A stretch of 64,000 nt of DNA from Fischerella sp. JS2 (GTDB lineage Bacteria; Cyanobacteriota; Cyanobacteriia; Cyanobacteriales; Nostocaceae). The DNA lies in assembly GCF_032393985.1 (NCBI RefSeq), contig NZ_CP135918.1, positions 496,001-560,000 on the forward strand, written 5' to 3'. The translations under genes were made by a program, and so were the position numbers. The notes under the pieces were generated by a model. It searched no databases. It saw nothing but the letters and a program-made list of their open reading frames with translations, and had not been told where the DNA came from. Numbering within the stretch: position 1 is the stretch's first letter; each line of letters starts with the position of its first letter. Shown in pieces: positions 9,466 to 18,313 of the stretch.

Positions 9466-9784
9466 GGACTGTACCTTGAGCAGGACAGCAATTAGGATGC
9501 ATATCATTAAGTTACAAAGCTGGTTCTCTCGTAAAAATAGGGGGCTGGCTTTTTCAATAGATATCTTGCAAGAATCAAGAGAATTCTTAATTACGAACAC
9601 TGTCTTGAAAAGCTTTGAGGTTCCCTCCGGGACGCTTCGCGTAGACGCCCACAGGGCGGCTTCTCGTTAGAGTACGACCAAGCCCTAGCACCCTACGGGA
9701 AGCCGCAAAGCGTCTACAAACTTTTCGCAGATGCACACAGATGGATATAGATTTTATCGGTGTTAGTTTTTTTGAAAACAGAAC
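9466..9784. other. Intergenic repeats downstream of pstB
   Basis: No gene. Two palindromic cyanobacterial repeats are present. One at about 9619-9668 contains GACGCTTCGCGTAGACGCC and GGGCGGCTTCTCG. The second at 9691-9717 (CCCTACGGGAAGCCGC... GCGTCTAC) belongs to a family with further copies at 15575, 30642, 30679, 53036 and 58124. Confidence 0.7.
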
Positions 9785-9889
9785 TTATACCGATTCAAAA
9801 AATGTTTGCGACAAATTCAGAATATGAGACGCGATTTATCGCGTCTCTACAGAATTTATCTGTCGCATTCTTTTTTCAAATTGGTATTA
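9785..9889. mobile_element. MITE, family with TAATACCAATT ends (copy 1)
   Basis: The 105-bp element has terminal inverted repeats of about 30 bp: TTATACCGATTCAAAAAATG on the left and, reversed, TAATACCAATTTGAAAAAAG on the right. Both continue into GCGACA. The core is the hairpin GAGACGCGATTTATCGCGTCTC. A second copy with the same ends but a different core lies at 40355-40486. There is no ORF, so it is non-autonomous. Confidence 0.8.
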
Positions 9890-9962
9890 CGCAAAAACTC
9901 TCTCAAACTCTTATTTCTTTGTGTTCTTTGTAGTTTGTTTTTCGTTACTGCTGCGTAAGTCC

Positions 9963-9990
9963 TAAAAAAGCCTCTCATTTATGAGAGGCT
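9963..9990 (-). terminator. Rho-independent terminator of the 1042-residue protein gene
   Basis: On the minus strand AGCCTCTCAT, a 2-base loop and ATGAGAGGCT form a perfect 10-bp stem followed by TTTTTTA. It sits 50 bp beyond the stop codon at 10040. Confidence 0.85.
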
Positions 9991-10039
9991 ACAGTAGGTT
10001 TAGCGGAGACAACTTGTAATTCTTTTGTTAATCCATCCA

Positions 10040-13000
10040 TTATGGAGCGATCGCTGCCACTGCCCCAGCAATTGCAGAGAATATCGCCGATACTAGGGCT
10101 GTGGCAAACAACCACCAAGCTGCTGATGCGGCGGCTTTGCGGGTTTCTTCAGCTTGCTTTTGGGCTTGGTGCTTCACCTCTTCTAGGCGTCGCTGTGCTT
10201 CTTGTTGCAAGCGTTCTGCTCTTTGCAAGACGGTTTGACGCGCTCGTTCTACTTGGTCGATGATCCGATTAGCATCTTCTTCGGAGATGTCTTCACGGGA
10301 ACTCATGACTGCTACTAAGGTGTCGCGGTTGAAAGAAGACAGGCGATCGCGTAAGGCTTCAAACCCGGCTTGGGGATCATCAAACAATGTGCGAATATCC
10401 CGCTTAATACCATCATAATTCAGTTCGGGACGCTCTAAGGAGTTGAGGTAGTTACGGATACGCTCAAAAATTGAGTCGATAGCGTCTTGAATTCGGCGTT
10501 GGATTGCCCGTACTTGCTCTACAAATGAATCCCGGACAGAGATGATTGTATCTGCAATCCGCGCTGCTTCATCATCGCTGAGGTCTTCACGCAATTTCAG
10601 CAAGGTAATAATTGTAGAGCGGTCAAATTGAGCTAAGCGATCGCTCAAACTTTCCATACCCACACGCGGATCATGTAATAACAGATACAAGTCGCGTTTA
10701 ATACCTTCTGGATTTAGCTCATCCTTACCACTCCGCCGCAAGTACTCTTCCAAATAAGTCTGGAATGTCTCTACTCTTTGTTGTGTCCGAGCAGCCAAAC
10801 GACGGGGTGAGCGCACGATATTGCGAATTGTTTCTTGAACAGAATCAATAACTTGATTGACTTGTTCTTCAGATAAATCTTGACGTTGACTCAGTAATTT
10901 TACGAGAGTATCTCTATCTACTTGAGACAAACGTCGACGGAGAGCGATCGCTCCTTCTTTGGGATTTTGCAACAGTCGATTCAAATCCCGTTGAATGCCT
11001 TCGGGGTTGAGTTCTTGTTTACCAGTGTTTCGCAGATAATCAGCGATGGTAGTTGTCACTAAGTCGTACTGTTGTTTAGCTTTATCAGCTACGGCTTGGG
11101 GTGCATGGCGAACGCTATGCCAAGATTCTTCAACTGTGCCGATGATTTGATTAGCTTGGTCTTCGCTCAAGTCTTGGCGCTGACTCAACAATTTGACTAA
11201 AGTATCGCGATCAAAACGAGATAGACGCGCGCGAATCGCTGCCATTCCAGCCTGCGGGTCTTCTAAGAGTCTTCTTAACTCGGTTCTAATAGCGTTGGGA
11301 TTGAGTTCTTCTTTGCCAGTGTTACGCAGATATGACTCTAAATTCAACCATAGCGTTTCGGCTTGGTATTTAGCTTGATCTGCTAGTCCTTTAGATTCAA
11401 GTAAAACGCGATCGCGTTGTCTCTCCAGTTCGTTGAGAATTGTGTCTGCTTCTTCTGGATTAATATCATTGCGTTGTAGCAGTATCTCCCGCAGTTCTTG
11501 ACGGTCTAACAATGCTAAACGACGCGACAGGGTCTCATAATCTGCGTCGGAGTCTTGCAACAGTGGTTTAAAGTTCTGTTCAATTCCCTCTGGCGTTAAT
11601 TCTGATTTGGGAGTGACGAGTAAATAACTTTCAACTCGCCGTTGCAAGTCCTGTACTATTTCTCTTTCTTCCTCAGCAGTGACTGTCACCAATACATTTT
11701 GCCGCACAGCTTCTAATTGGTCAGCAATGCGCTGAATTTCTGTCTGGGTCAAAAGACCACGCTGTTGCAGTATGTTAACAAAATCGCTGCGAGACAGTTG
11801 TTCTAATTCCCGACGCACTGTTCCGGGGTCAGCAGCAGGATCGTAGATCACATCGCGGAAATCCTGGGCAATTTTCTCCTGACTCAACTGCCAAGCATAA
11901 GTGTTGAGTAGGTAGTTTTCTACGTCCGCACGAATCGGACTGTAAGGTTGTTTTGGTGTCGGTAGTCCTAATTGATCTGCTTTTTCAGTAACTTTATCTT
12001 TGGCTGTGGTTAAAGCACCTAAGATTTTTTCGACATCTAAATCTGACAGATCAGTCCGTCCCAACACAATCCCACTCAAAGCTGTGATTCCCTGTTGTAA
12101 TGTCCGCTGAATCGGGCCTGGAGTTGCTTCTTGGGCTGCTTTTTGGTCAGCTTCTTTGGCAGAACGCATTTCTGCAATTAGCTGATCTAGTTTGCGGTTG
12201 AGTTCGTCTGTGTTCGCTTGTCCTGGTTGGAGTGACTTCAGATAATTAACTAACTCAGCCATTTGGTCTTGGGGCTGAGTTTGACCTACTACCTGTTGCC
12301 AAACACTATACAAGGTATCAGCGATCCGCTTAGCATCGCGCTTTGAGAGATCAGTGCGACTGCTGACTAAATCAATAAACTTCTGGCGATCTATATTGCG
12401 AATATCGCCACTTTTAGCCATTTCTCTGATTTGCGGATCACTCAACAATCTTTCAAAATCACCGCGAATCTTGTTTAAGTCTAGCTCTGGAGGACGTACC
12501 ATTTCTAGGTAATCTTCCACCTTTTCGCGGACGCTGGTAGGGTCGATCGCACTACCTATTTCCCGGCGAACTGCTGCGGCTGCGGCTTCGGCGGTGGCTA
12601 CTACCTGCTGGTTAACAGCCTTTGCACCCAAGGCGGCGGTGGCTGTTCCCATAATTGCCTGAAAACCAGAAGTGGCACTGTTAACTACATTACCGACTAA
12701 AGAACCTACCGTGGTGGAACTCACCCACACCAACAATAGGAAGTATGCACCCCAAATTACTAAACCAAGAATTGCCCCTAGTCCGGGACTAAAAATCATT
12801 AGACTCATTTTCACAGCCAAAAAGCAAGCGATCGCCAATGCGATCGTGACTGTGATTAAAGTCCAAATTCCTACTGCTGTACCAATCTTACGGATCGTTC
12901 CCCCTAAACTGCTGACTTCCTCGTGATCTGAATGTGAATCAGATGGACGTCCTAAGTAGGAAATACCTGCGGCAACTGAAAGGTTAGTTAGTACTAACTG

Positions 13001-13168
13001 AAACGCAAAAGCTAGGATCACACCAGAGATTAAAGCTGTAAAAAAACGCGGCCCGGAAACAGCAACCGATGCCTGTGCTGGTGATATATCCTGTGGCTGT
13101 ACTATCACCTGCGCTATCCAAAATAGGGACTGGGGGAGTTCCAGCATTGTTACCGTACTCTGAAACAT
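10040..13168 (-). CDS. Large membrane protein with seven ~80-residue helical repeats
   Basis: Unrecognised function; 1042 residues. The N-terminal ~160 residues hold three or four membrane segments (around FFTALISGVILAFAFQLVL, then two between residues 90 and 160). Seven degenerate repeats of about 80 residues follow. Each begins YLxxxxxxEL (for example YLRNTGKEELNP), continues IRxDLxxLLxDP and RLxxFDRDTLVKLLSQR, and ends DLSEEQANxIIDxVE. A half-repeat (GRTDLSDLDVEKIL) sits between units 1 and 2. The tail is Gln/Glu/Ala coiled coil (about 980-1010) and a final hydrophobic segment (WWLFATALVSAIFSAIAGAV). The repeats are charged and predicted helical. Start at 13168 is supported by GAGGAAGG upstream. 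It may be a scaffold or membrane-tethering protein; that is speculation. Confidence 0.85.
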   Translation of the reverse strand: MFQSTVTMLELPQSLFWIAQVIVQPQDISPAQASVAVSGPRFFTALISGVILAFAFQLVLTNLSVAAGISYLGRPSDSHSDHEEVSSLGGTIRKIGTAVGIWTLITVTIALAIACFLAVKMSLMIFSPGLGAILGLVIWGAYFLLLVWVSSTTVGSLVGNVVNSATSGFQAIMGTATAALGAKAVNQQVVATAEAAAAAVRREIGSAIDPTSVREKVEDYLEMVRPPELDLNKIRGDFERLLSDPQIREMAKSGDIRNIDRQKFIDLVSSRTDLSKRDAKRIADTLYSVWQQVVGQTQPQDQMAELVNYLKSLQPGQANTDELNRKLDQLIAEMRSAKEADQKAAQEATPGPIQRTLQQGITALSGIVLGRTDLSDLDVEKILGALTTAKDKVTEKADQLGLPTPKQPYSPIRADVENYLLNTYAWQLSQEKIAQDFRDVIYDPAADPGTVRRELEQLSRSDFVNILQQRGLLTQTEIQRIADQLEAVRQNVLVTVTAEEEREIVQDLQRRVESYLLVTPKSELTPEGIEQNFKPLLQDSDADYETLSRRLALLDRQELREILLQRNDINPEEADTILNELERQRDRVLLESKGLADQAKYQAETLWLNLESYLRNTGKEELNPNAIRTELRRLLEDPQAGMAAIRARLSRFDRDTLVKLLSQRQDLSEDQANQIIGTVEESWHSVRHAPQAVADKAKQQYDLVTTTIADYLRNTGKQELNPEGIQRDLNRLLQNPKEGAIALRRRLSQVDRDTLVKLLSQRQDLSEEQVNQVIDSVQETIRNIVRSPRRLAARTQQRVETFQTYLEEYLRRSGKDELNPEGIKRDLYLLLHDPRVGMESLSDRLAQFDRSTIITLLKLREDLSDDEAARIADTIISVRDSFVEQVRAIQRRIQDAIDSIFERIRNYLNSLERPELNYDGIKRDIRTLFDDPQAGFEALRDRLSSFNRDTLVAVMSSREDISEEDANRIIDQVERARQTVLQRAERLQQEAQRRLEEVKHQAQKQAEETRKAAASAAWWLFATALVSAIFSAIAGAVAAIAP

Positions 13169-13676
13169 TCTATTTCCTTCCTCTATATTTTAACTATGTG
13201 GTATAAAAAGTTGCTGACTAATTTTACTCCTATATCATTCGCCATACCCAATTCCTTAGCTCAGAATCGTGGAATTTAGGCTATTACAGCATCCGCCTCA
13301 GGTCTGATACTATATACTGCATTAGATATAAGTTTTTATCACTAATACTTCAGCTTGACATTATTATAGCCTTTTCAGTAATATTACTTAGAATAAAGTT
13401 TATTTTAAAAATTATTTAGAAATAAAAATTTTTCATCCTCTTAAGACATATTCCTGCGTTCAAAAACAGGTTGAATTATCGTCCATAAGGAGTGCCTAGA
13501 CTTTGTAACCATAGGAATACAGCAAGCTAATAATTCCTAGCTAAAGTAAACATATGTAACAAATCGTTCGGAAGTACAAATTAGTTATTAGTTATTCAGC
13601 TTTAAATCAACACCAATAACTAATAGCTAATAGTTAAAAAAAATAAGCAATCAATAGAATTTAACTCGGAGGCAAA
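13169..13676. other. Intergenic region upstream of tandem hli genes
   Basis: About 500 AT-rich bases, divergent promoters. An inverted repeat lies at about 13580-13635 (TTAGTTATTAGTTATT against AATAACTAATAGC), derived from heptamer-type repeats. TTTGTAAC (13503) and TATGTAAC (13553) resemble single half-sites of the HLR1 high-light element, but the tandem arrangement is absent. Confidence 0.4.
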
Positions 13677-13880
13677 ATGGAAACTCGTCCTTCTACAGAT
13701 TTACCACCAATTGCTACAGAATATAACGGCAAAGATCGTAACGCCTTTTTGTTTGGCTGGAATCCCCAAGCAGAATTATGGAATGGTCGTTTGGCAATGA
13801 TTGGCTTTCTTGCTTATTTGCTTTGGGATTTAGCTGGTTATAGCGTGTTGCGTGACGTATTACATATTGTTGGATACTAA
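13677..13880 (+). CDS. High-light-inducible protein (CAB/ELIP/HLIP family)
   Basis: One-helix thylakoid protein of the Hlip/Scp family, which binds chlorophyll and carotenoid and protects photosystem assembly intermediates under stress. 67 residues. The chlorophyll-binding helix is AELWNGRLAMIGFLAYLLWD, matching the family's ExxNGRxAMxGF core. A perfect GGAGG lies 8 bases before the ATG. A second, closely similar gene follows 60 bp later, so the two are a tandem duplication and probably one transcript. Expression is probably light- or stress-induced, by family knowledge. Confidence 0.9.
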   Translation: METRPSTDLPPIATEYNGKDRNAFLFGWNPQAELWNGRLAMIGFLAYLLWDLAGYSVLRDVLHIVGY

Positions 13881-13940
13881 CACCAACTCTTTGTAATAAC
13901 GCAATTTAATTGAACAGTATTGGTTTTAAGGAGACAAAAA

Positions 13941-14153
13941 ATGGAAACTCGTGAAAAACGTCCTTCTACAGATTTACCACCAGTAGCTAATGCTTACAAT
14001 GGCATTGATCGTAATGCTTTTATCTTTGGCTTAAATCCCCAAGCCGAATTATGGAACGGTCGTTTGGCAATGATTGGTTTTCTTGCTTATTTGCTTTGGG
14101 ATTTAGCTGGTTACAGTGTTTTACGCGATGTTTTACACTTTGTTGGTTACTAG
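13941..14153 (+). CDS. High-light-inducible protein, second tandem copy
   Basis: 70 residues; the same chlorophyll-binding helix NGRLAMIGFLAYLLWDLAGY as its upstream neighbour, differing mainly in the N-terminus (METREKRPSTD) and the loop DRNAFIFGLNP. Start at the ATG at 13941 is fixed by AAGGAG seven bases upstream; the in-frame TTG at 13920 lies before that ribosome-binding site and is not used. The near-identity of the two C-terminal halves points to recent duplication or gene conversion. Confidence 0.9.
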   Translation: METREKRPSTDLPPVANAYNGIDRNAFIFGLNPQAELWNGRLAMIGFLAYLLWDLAGYSVLRDVLHFVGY

Positions 14154-14204
14154 AAGGCTAGTAGTCTGTTAACCTTGAATTGAAATTAAGGACTTGAGTC
14201 CAAC

Positions 14205-14285
14205 TTTAGGATGTGTTAATGCTATTGGTAAAGTACCATTTTTGCCAAATCTTGGTACATTACGCTGTAGCTAACGCATCCTAAA
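14205..14285. repeat. MITE-like inverted repeat
   Basis: An 81-bp element whose ends TTTAGGATGTGTTA and TAACGCATCCTAAA are complementary with one wobble. The core includes AAAGTACC and GGTACATTACGCTGTAGC. Sequences of the AGGATGCGTTA type recur widely in cyanobacterial intergenic DNA. Confidence 0.65.
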
Positions 14286-14327
14286 TTTTATACAATTTAA
14301 AGGTTTGTAGTAAGGATTTTAATCCTC

Positions 14328-14345
14328 AAAAAAGGGCTAAAGCCC
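14328..14345 (-). terminator. Terminator of histidine kinase gene
   Basis: On the minus strand GGGCT, a 2-base loop and AGCCC are followed by TTTTTT, 13 bp after the stop at 14358. The stem is short but the U-run is good. Confidence 0.6.
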
Positions 14346-14357
14346 GTTACTAAGAAC

Positions 14358-15476
14358 TTAAGTCTTTGGTTTAGGTTTTAATAGCCGAACCCAAAACCGA
14401 GAACCTCTTTGAAGTAGGGGAAGATAACCAATTTGTCCACCCCAACGTTCTACTGTCATCCGGCAAAAATATAATCCGAGTCCAACTCTACCTGACTTGC
14501 CAGCTTGAGAAAACTTTTCAAATATATACTTAGCACTTTCTGCTGGTATACCAGAACCTTGATCATCTACAGTAACAAGAATAGAATCTTCTTCTTGCTG
14601 TAAACCAATTGTAACTGTAGAACCCATAGGACTGTGACGAAAAGCATTCTCTGCCAAATTGGCAATAATCCGATTTAAACGTGATTGATCACCAATTACC
14701 CGCCAATCTGCTGTTTGATCAATGTTATCGGCAAGCTGTAACTGTACTTTATTCAGTATAAAAGTAGGTGATAAAAGTTGGATGACTTCTTGTGCAGAAG
14801 TTAGTACATTTGGAGCCGTATCAGCATCTACAGTAAAAGATTCTAGAGAATTAACTTCAGCAGAAAATGCATTTAAAATATCTCTAATTAAGATTTCTTC
14901 TTGGAATGCTTGTTTTTTACCAATTTCTAAATATTCTCTAGCTTTTGGTGTTAAGTTTTCAGTTTCTAACAACATTAAACAGCAATTTATCCCACTCAAT
15001 TGCCCAGCAATATCATGTATAATACAGTGAATCAAAATATCTTTTTTTTGATTCTCTTTCGTAATATATTGGTAGTTGAGTTGATTTTCTCTAGCTTTTT
15101 GGATGAGGTTTATTTTTTCATCAAATTCTTCATGTAATAATTTTATTAATAAAATTTTAGTATCTTGAACACAAATTGCTGTGGCTTCAAAATGATATTC
15201 TTTACCAGATAAATCTAACTGATACCATATACCTGACTTCAACTGATTTTTATCATTTCTATTCCATAACTCTTCTGCGTCTATCAGAAAATTTTCTAAA
15301 AAGGGAAACTCTTGTTGCGGTATGAGAATTTGCATACCAGATTTGACTTGATGGCGACAAAATAGTTGTAACCAATCTGGTGGAGTTCCAGTAATTCTAA
15401 AGCGGCCAAAGTCTAATCGTTCCAAGACTAGAATATTCAAAGCAGCAAACACATCTGCCGTAATGGAGTCACTCAT
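14358..15476 (-). CDS. Sensor histidine kinase, cytoplasmic
   Basis: 372-residue two-component kinase without membrane segments. Residues 1-115 form a PAS-like input region (FRITGTPPDWLQLF, then a YHFEATAI strand). The dimerisation/phosphoacceptor helix carries HDIAGQLSGIN, with the likely phosphorylated His at 154. The ATP-binding domain has the N-box NLAENAFRHSP (about 273-283), the G1 box DDQGSGIP (about 304) and the G2 box GRVGLGLYFC (about 329). No response regulator is adjacent. It lies downstream of the GTPase/OmpA/coiled-coil cluster on the same strand but 253 bp away with a repeat between, so operon membership is uncertain. Confidence 0.88.
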   Translation of the reverse strand: MSDSITADVFAALNILVLERLDFGRFRITGTPPDWLQLFCRHQVKSGMQILIPQQEFPFLENFLIDAEELWNRNDKNQLKSGIWYQLDLSGKEYHFEATAICVQDTKILLIKLLHEEFDEKINLIQKARENQLNYQYITKENQKKDILIHCIIHDIAGQLSGINCCLMLLETENLTPKAREYLEIGKKQAFQEEILIRDILNAFSAEVNSLESFTVDADTAPNVLTSAQEVIQLLSPTFILNKVQLQLADNIDQTADWRVIGDQSRLNRIIANLAENAFRHSPMGSTVTIGLQQEEDSILVTVDDQGSGIPAESAKYIFEKFSQAGKSGRVGLGLYFCRMTVERWGGQIGYLPLLQRGSRFWVRLLKPKPKT

Positions 15477-15574
15477 AATAGGTAGTTGTGATTAAATATT
15501 GTTGATTTGATATAGCACTTATTGCTTGGATTAATTACAATTTTATCGGTCTGCATCTGTGTTCCATGAGTGTA

Positions 15575-15603
15575 CCCTACAGGAAGCCTATGAGCGCGTC
15601 TAT
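15575..15603. repeat. Palindromic intergenic repeat (CCCTACxGGAAGCC... GCGTCTA)
   Basis: A copy of the dispersed repeat also seen almost identically at 53036-53064, in the 253-bp gap between the GTPase and kinase genes. Confidence 0.7.
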
Positions 15604-15729
15604 ATCTGTGTTCGTTTATTTCTATAATGCACCCAACTGCAAACTTTTATATTTACTTGAAAAATAAACCGAATCAACACAGATTTGGTTTATTACTTGT
15701 GTTATTAGATTATACTTTTACTTAACTAC

Positions 15730-16233
15730 TTATCTATGATTTTCTAATATATTATTAGCAAGAATTTGGAAAGATTCTTCTACGCCTAAACCTGTTTTAG
15801 CGCTGGTTTTCATCACAATCCAATTCCTTTGCACTACTTCGTTAATTTCAACATCACTAATTTCCCATTCATCTGTCAAATCCCACTTATTAAGTACAAG
15901 TATAAATGGCACAGTTCCAATAGTATTTTCTACTTTAATTTGTAAGTTAAAAGCTTTTTCCAGAGTATTCTTTCTAGTTCCATCTACTACTAAAAAATAA
16001 CCTGATGCACCACGTAGATATGACATCCGCACTTTTTGAAATTCATCTTCTCCATATAAATCCCAAAGGATAAAGTTTATATCTTGACCTTGAACATTTA
16101 CAGTCTTTTTATCAATTTTTACACCTACAGTAGTTTGGTATTTCTCCGAAAAAATACTGTGAACAAACCTCCCTACTAAACTAGTTTTACCAGTAGCAAA
16201 CGCACCTACCATGCAAATTTTTTTTTGGAGCAT
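15730..16233 (-). CDS. Ras/Rab-like small GTPase
   Basis: 167-residue single-domain GTPase of the bacterial Ras-like group. G1/P-loop GAFATGKTS (residues 10-18), G2 threonine in YQTTVGV, G3 DLYGED (58-63), G4 NKWD (115-118), G5 TSAKTG (143-148). At the Ras Gln61 position there is Glu62 (G61-E62), so intrinsic hydrolysis may be low and depend on a partner. Start at 16233 is supported by GAAGGA upstream, inside the end of the preceding gene. The OmpA-family membrane protein stops only 12 bp upstream, strongly suggesting translation as one unit. Bacterial homologues (MglA type) are controlled by Roadblock/LC7 proteins; the neighbour may contain such a domain. Confidence 0.88.
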   Translation of the reverse strand: MLQKKICMVGAFATGKTSLVGRFVHSIFSEKYQTTVGVKIDKKTVNVQGQDINFILWDLYGEDEFQKVRMSYLRGASGYFLVVDGTRKNTLEKAFNLQIKVENTIGTVPFILVLNKWDLTDEWEISDVEINEVVQRNWIVMKTSAKTGLGVEESFQILANNILENHR

Positions 16234-16245
16234 GAGTATTGTCCT

Positions 16246-18066
16246 TCAGTTACGGGCATCAATTAAGAATACCTTAAAAGATACCCTACGGTTAACTTGC
16301 TGAATTTGTTCTGTAAGACCTGTTTGTAAGGGTTCAGTTGAACCTACACCTACAGTAGTAAAATTCCTAGTATTGATGCCCTGGGAATTTAGATAAGCGA
16401 GAATTTTACTAGCACGAGCTTGACTGAGTACCATATTTCTTTGCTCTGTTCCTGTGGTATTTGTGTGTCCTATGATTTCAAAACGCACATCTTTTCCTAA
16501 AGACTTGGCCACACTAGATAAATTTTTGATTGCTAATACTATATTTTGTAATTTCTCAATTCCACCGGGAACAAATTCAGTAGTACCTTCAAGAAATAAA
16601 AAATTTTCTTGCTCAATTTGTTGTTTATATAATTTTAATTGTTGTAGTTCTGATTCAACTATATCTTTATCAATATATTGAGTTACACCAGGAAGAAAAC
16701 GCCAAGTTTTTCTTGCTTCTAAAATCCATTGACGTGGTGCTGTTCCTGTAGCATAAAGAATGCGATTTTCGTCAGCTTTAAGTGATATAGTTTTGGGAGG
16801 TTGTAGTAATTTTGTGGCTCTTTTGACTATGATTTGTGGCTCTAAGGACAGATAAGGTTCCCATTGGCTGATCACTGTTTGGGGATTAATTTTAGCTTGG
16901 TTCATTAATAAATATGGATCTGTAGCTAAAGGATCACGCATTCCAAATATGAAATTTTTTCCATACCCTTTGTTGGCTTTAACCACAACAATACCAGGTT
17001 GAGAGTTAAGCTTTTCTAGATACGCATTCCAGCGTAATTGTTCTCTAAAGCTAAAAAAGCTCCACATTCCCAGTGCGATCGCGATCGCACTGAAGAAACT
17101 CCATGCATAGATATAATTTTTCTGAGATGGAACTTTATACCTAGCTTCTAAACATTCTTCTAAATATGGTTTGCTAGCTGTAAATAGTTTTGTTTCACCT
17201 GTAAAAGCATGAAATTCTCTATGCAATTTCAGGTGAATATTTTCAATAGCTTTTTGAAAGATTAATCGTAGTTCTTGGGGAGCATTCCCTCGGATGATAC
17301 CTGCTAATACTGCTTGTGGTCCTTCCTCAATCCAGATGGTGAGTTCTCCAAACTGCAAACTTTGTAACGCCTCACCTTTTTCCACATTAAAAGAGTCTTT
17401 GACAAAATCTTGAATAGCCGTCAGCATAGCTGAAACTAAATCAGGATCTTGAGCAGCTACTTGTGGCGCGAAAATATGTTGCAGCAATAATCCAGTTTCT
17501 TTGTGAATTAAAAATACTTGTTCTACTCGATAAATCAGAGTACGTAGCAAAACAACTTCAGCAAATGTCTTTCCTGTCTGTCGCGCTTCTAGTCTCCACT
17601 TAAAACTTTGTGGAGACATGCTGTGTTCTAGTGTTTGATTTAAAGATTGAATCATTTCGCCTAGAACTGTGCTAATTGCCTTACGAGTAGCAGGGCCAAT
17701 TATGGGAAAAAATGCTTCAGAAAGAACATTTAAATCTTGCTTAACAGAAGACTGAATTGCTTGTTCAACTGTGGGAACTATTGCTTCAGCTAACTGTTTA
17801 TCTTGCATTGTTCGCAGAATTACAGCTTCTGGAAGCAGACGACTAAGATCTTCTGCTTGAATTTGAGGATTTTCTAATCTTTCATATAGTTTACTAAGTT
17901 GTGTGGTTTCCACCCCTAAAAGCAAACTACGGAGTTCGCTTAGTTCATCAGTAGGTTCCACACGATTGTGAGTTTCCTTGGGATTACTACCATTAGAAAC
18001 TTTAGGTGATTGATATATGAATTCATTGCCAGAATATTCTTTCATTGCCAAAATTGCCCAACTCAT
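16246..18066 (-). CDS. Membrane protein: Roadblock-like cytoplasmic region, BON-like and OmpA domains
   Basis: 606 residues with one membrane segment at about 318-340 (YAWSFFSAIAIALGMW). The N-terminal 300 residues are cytoplasmic and predicted helical. Residues about 175-280 (VFLIHKETGLLLQH, AMLTAIQDFVKDSF, GELTIWIEEGPQAVLAGII) resemble Roadblock/longin folds. After the membrane segment come BON-like stretches (PGIVVVKANKGYGKNFIFGMRD, and a second about 430-465). A C-terminal OmpA peptidoglycan-binding domain follows (about 488-602; EIIGHTNTTGTEQRN, LSQARASKILAYL, NRRVSF). The topology places a possible GTPase partner inside and a cell-wall anchor outside. No clear ribosome-binding site; Met8 (18045) is an alternative start. 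OmpA and topology are firm; the Roadblock call is inference. Confidence 0.82.
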   Translation of the reverse strand: MSWAILAMKEYSGNEFIYQSPKVSNGSNPKETHNRVEPTDELSELRSLLLGVETTQLSKLYERLENPQIQAEDLSRLLPEAVILRTMQDKQLAEAIVPTVEQAIQSSVKQDLNVLSEAFFPIIGPATRKAISTVLGEMIQSLNQTLEHSMSPQSFKWRLEARQTGKTFAEVVLLRTLIYRVEQVFLIHKETGLLLQHIFAPQVAAQDPDLVSAMLTAIQDFVKDSFNVEKGEALQSLQFGELTIWIEEGPQAVLAGIIRGNAPQELRLIFQKAIENIHLKLHREFHAFTGETKLFTASKPYLEECLEARYKVPSQKNYIYAWSFFSAIAIALGMWSFFSFREQLRWNAYLEKLNSQPGIVVVKANKGYGKNFIFGMRDPLATDPYLLMNQAKINPQTVISQWEPYLSLEPQIIVKRATKLLQPPKTISLKADENRILYATGTAPRQWILEARKTWRFLPGVTQYIDKDIVESELQQLKLYKQQIEQENFLFLEGTTEFVPGGIEKLQNIVLAIKNLSSVAKSLGKDVRFEIIGHTNTTGTEQRNMVLSQARASKILAYLNSQGINTRNFTTVGVGSTEPLQTGLTEQIQQVNRRVSFKVFLIDARN

Positions 18067-18243
18067 ATTTTATATTGAGTTGCATCTTTGTGAAAATTTC
18101 TTTATAAATAGGGGTTAGCAACTAGAAGTGAGAAGGTATTGAGTGGGTATTCACTACCAGGGGAGGCACTTGTCTTGATATTATACCTATTTTTTTGAGA
18201 GCCAAGAAATTTATTTCTTGGCTGATAGTTTAATTCAATTACT

Positions 18244-18274
18244 CATACCATTTCACAAAATTCTTGATACAAAT
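18244..18274. repeat. Partial MITE end (ATACCATTTCAC family)
   Basis: The bases ATACCATTTCACAAAATT and then CTTGATACAA match one end of the complete element at 48252-48340. No matching opposite end is clear within 100 bp, so this looks like a solo terminus or a degraded copy. Confidence 0.55.
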
Positions 18275-18313
18275 CTTCCCACTGTCTCCTCCCTTGTCCT
18301 CCTTGTCCTTCTT

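Noticed and set aside
13500-13560. HLR1-like half-sites (TTTGTAAC, TATGTAAC) upstream of the hli genes
   Set aside because: The two units are about 40 bp apart rather than tandem with 2-bp spacing, so an RpaB site is not supported.
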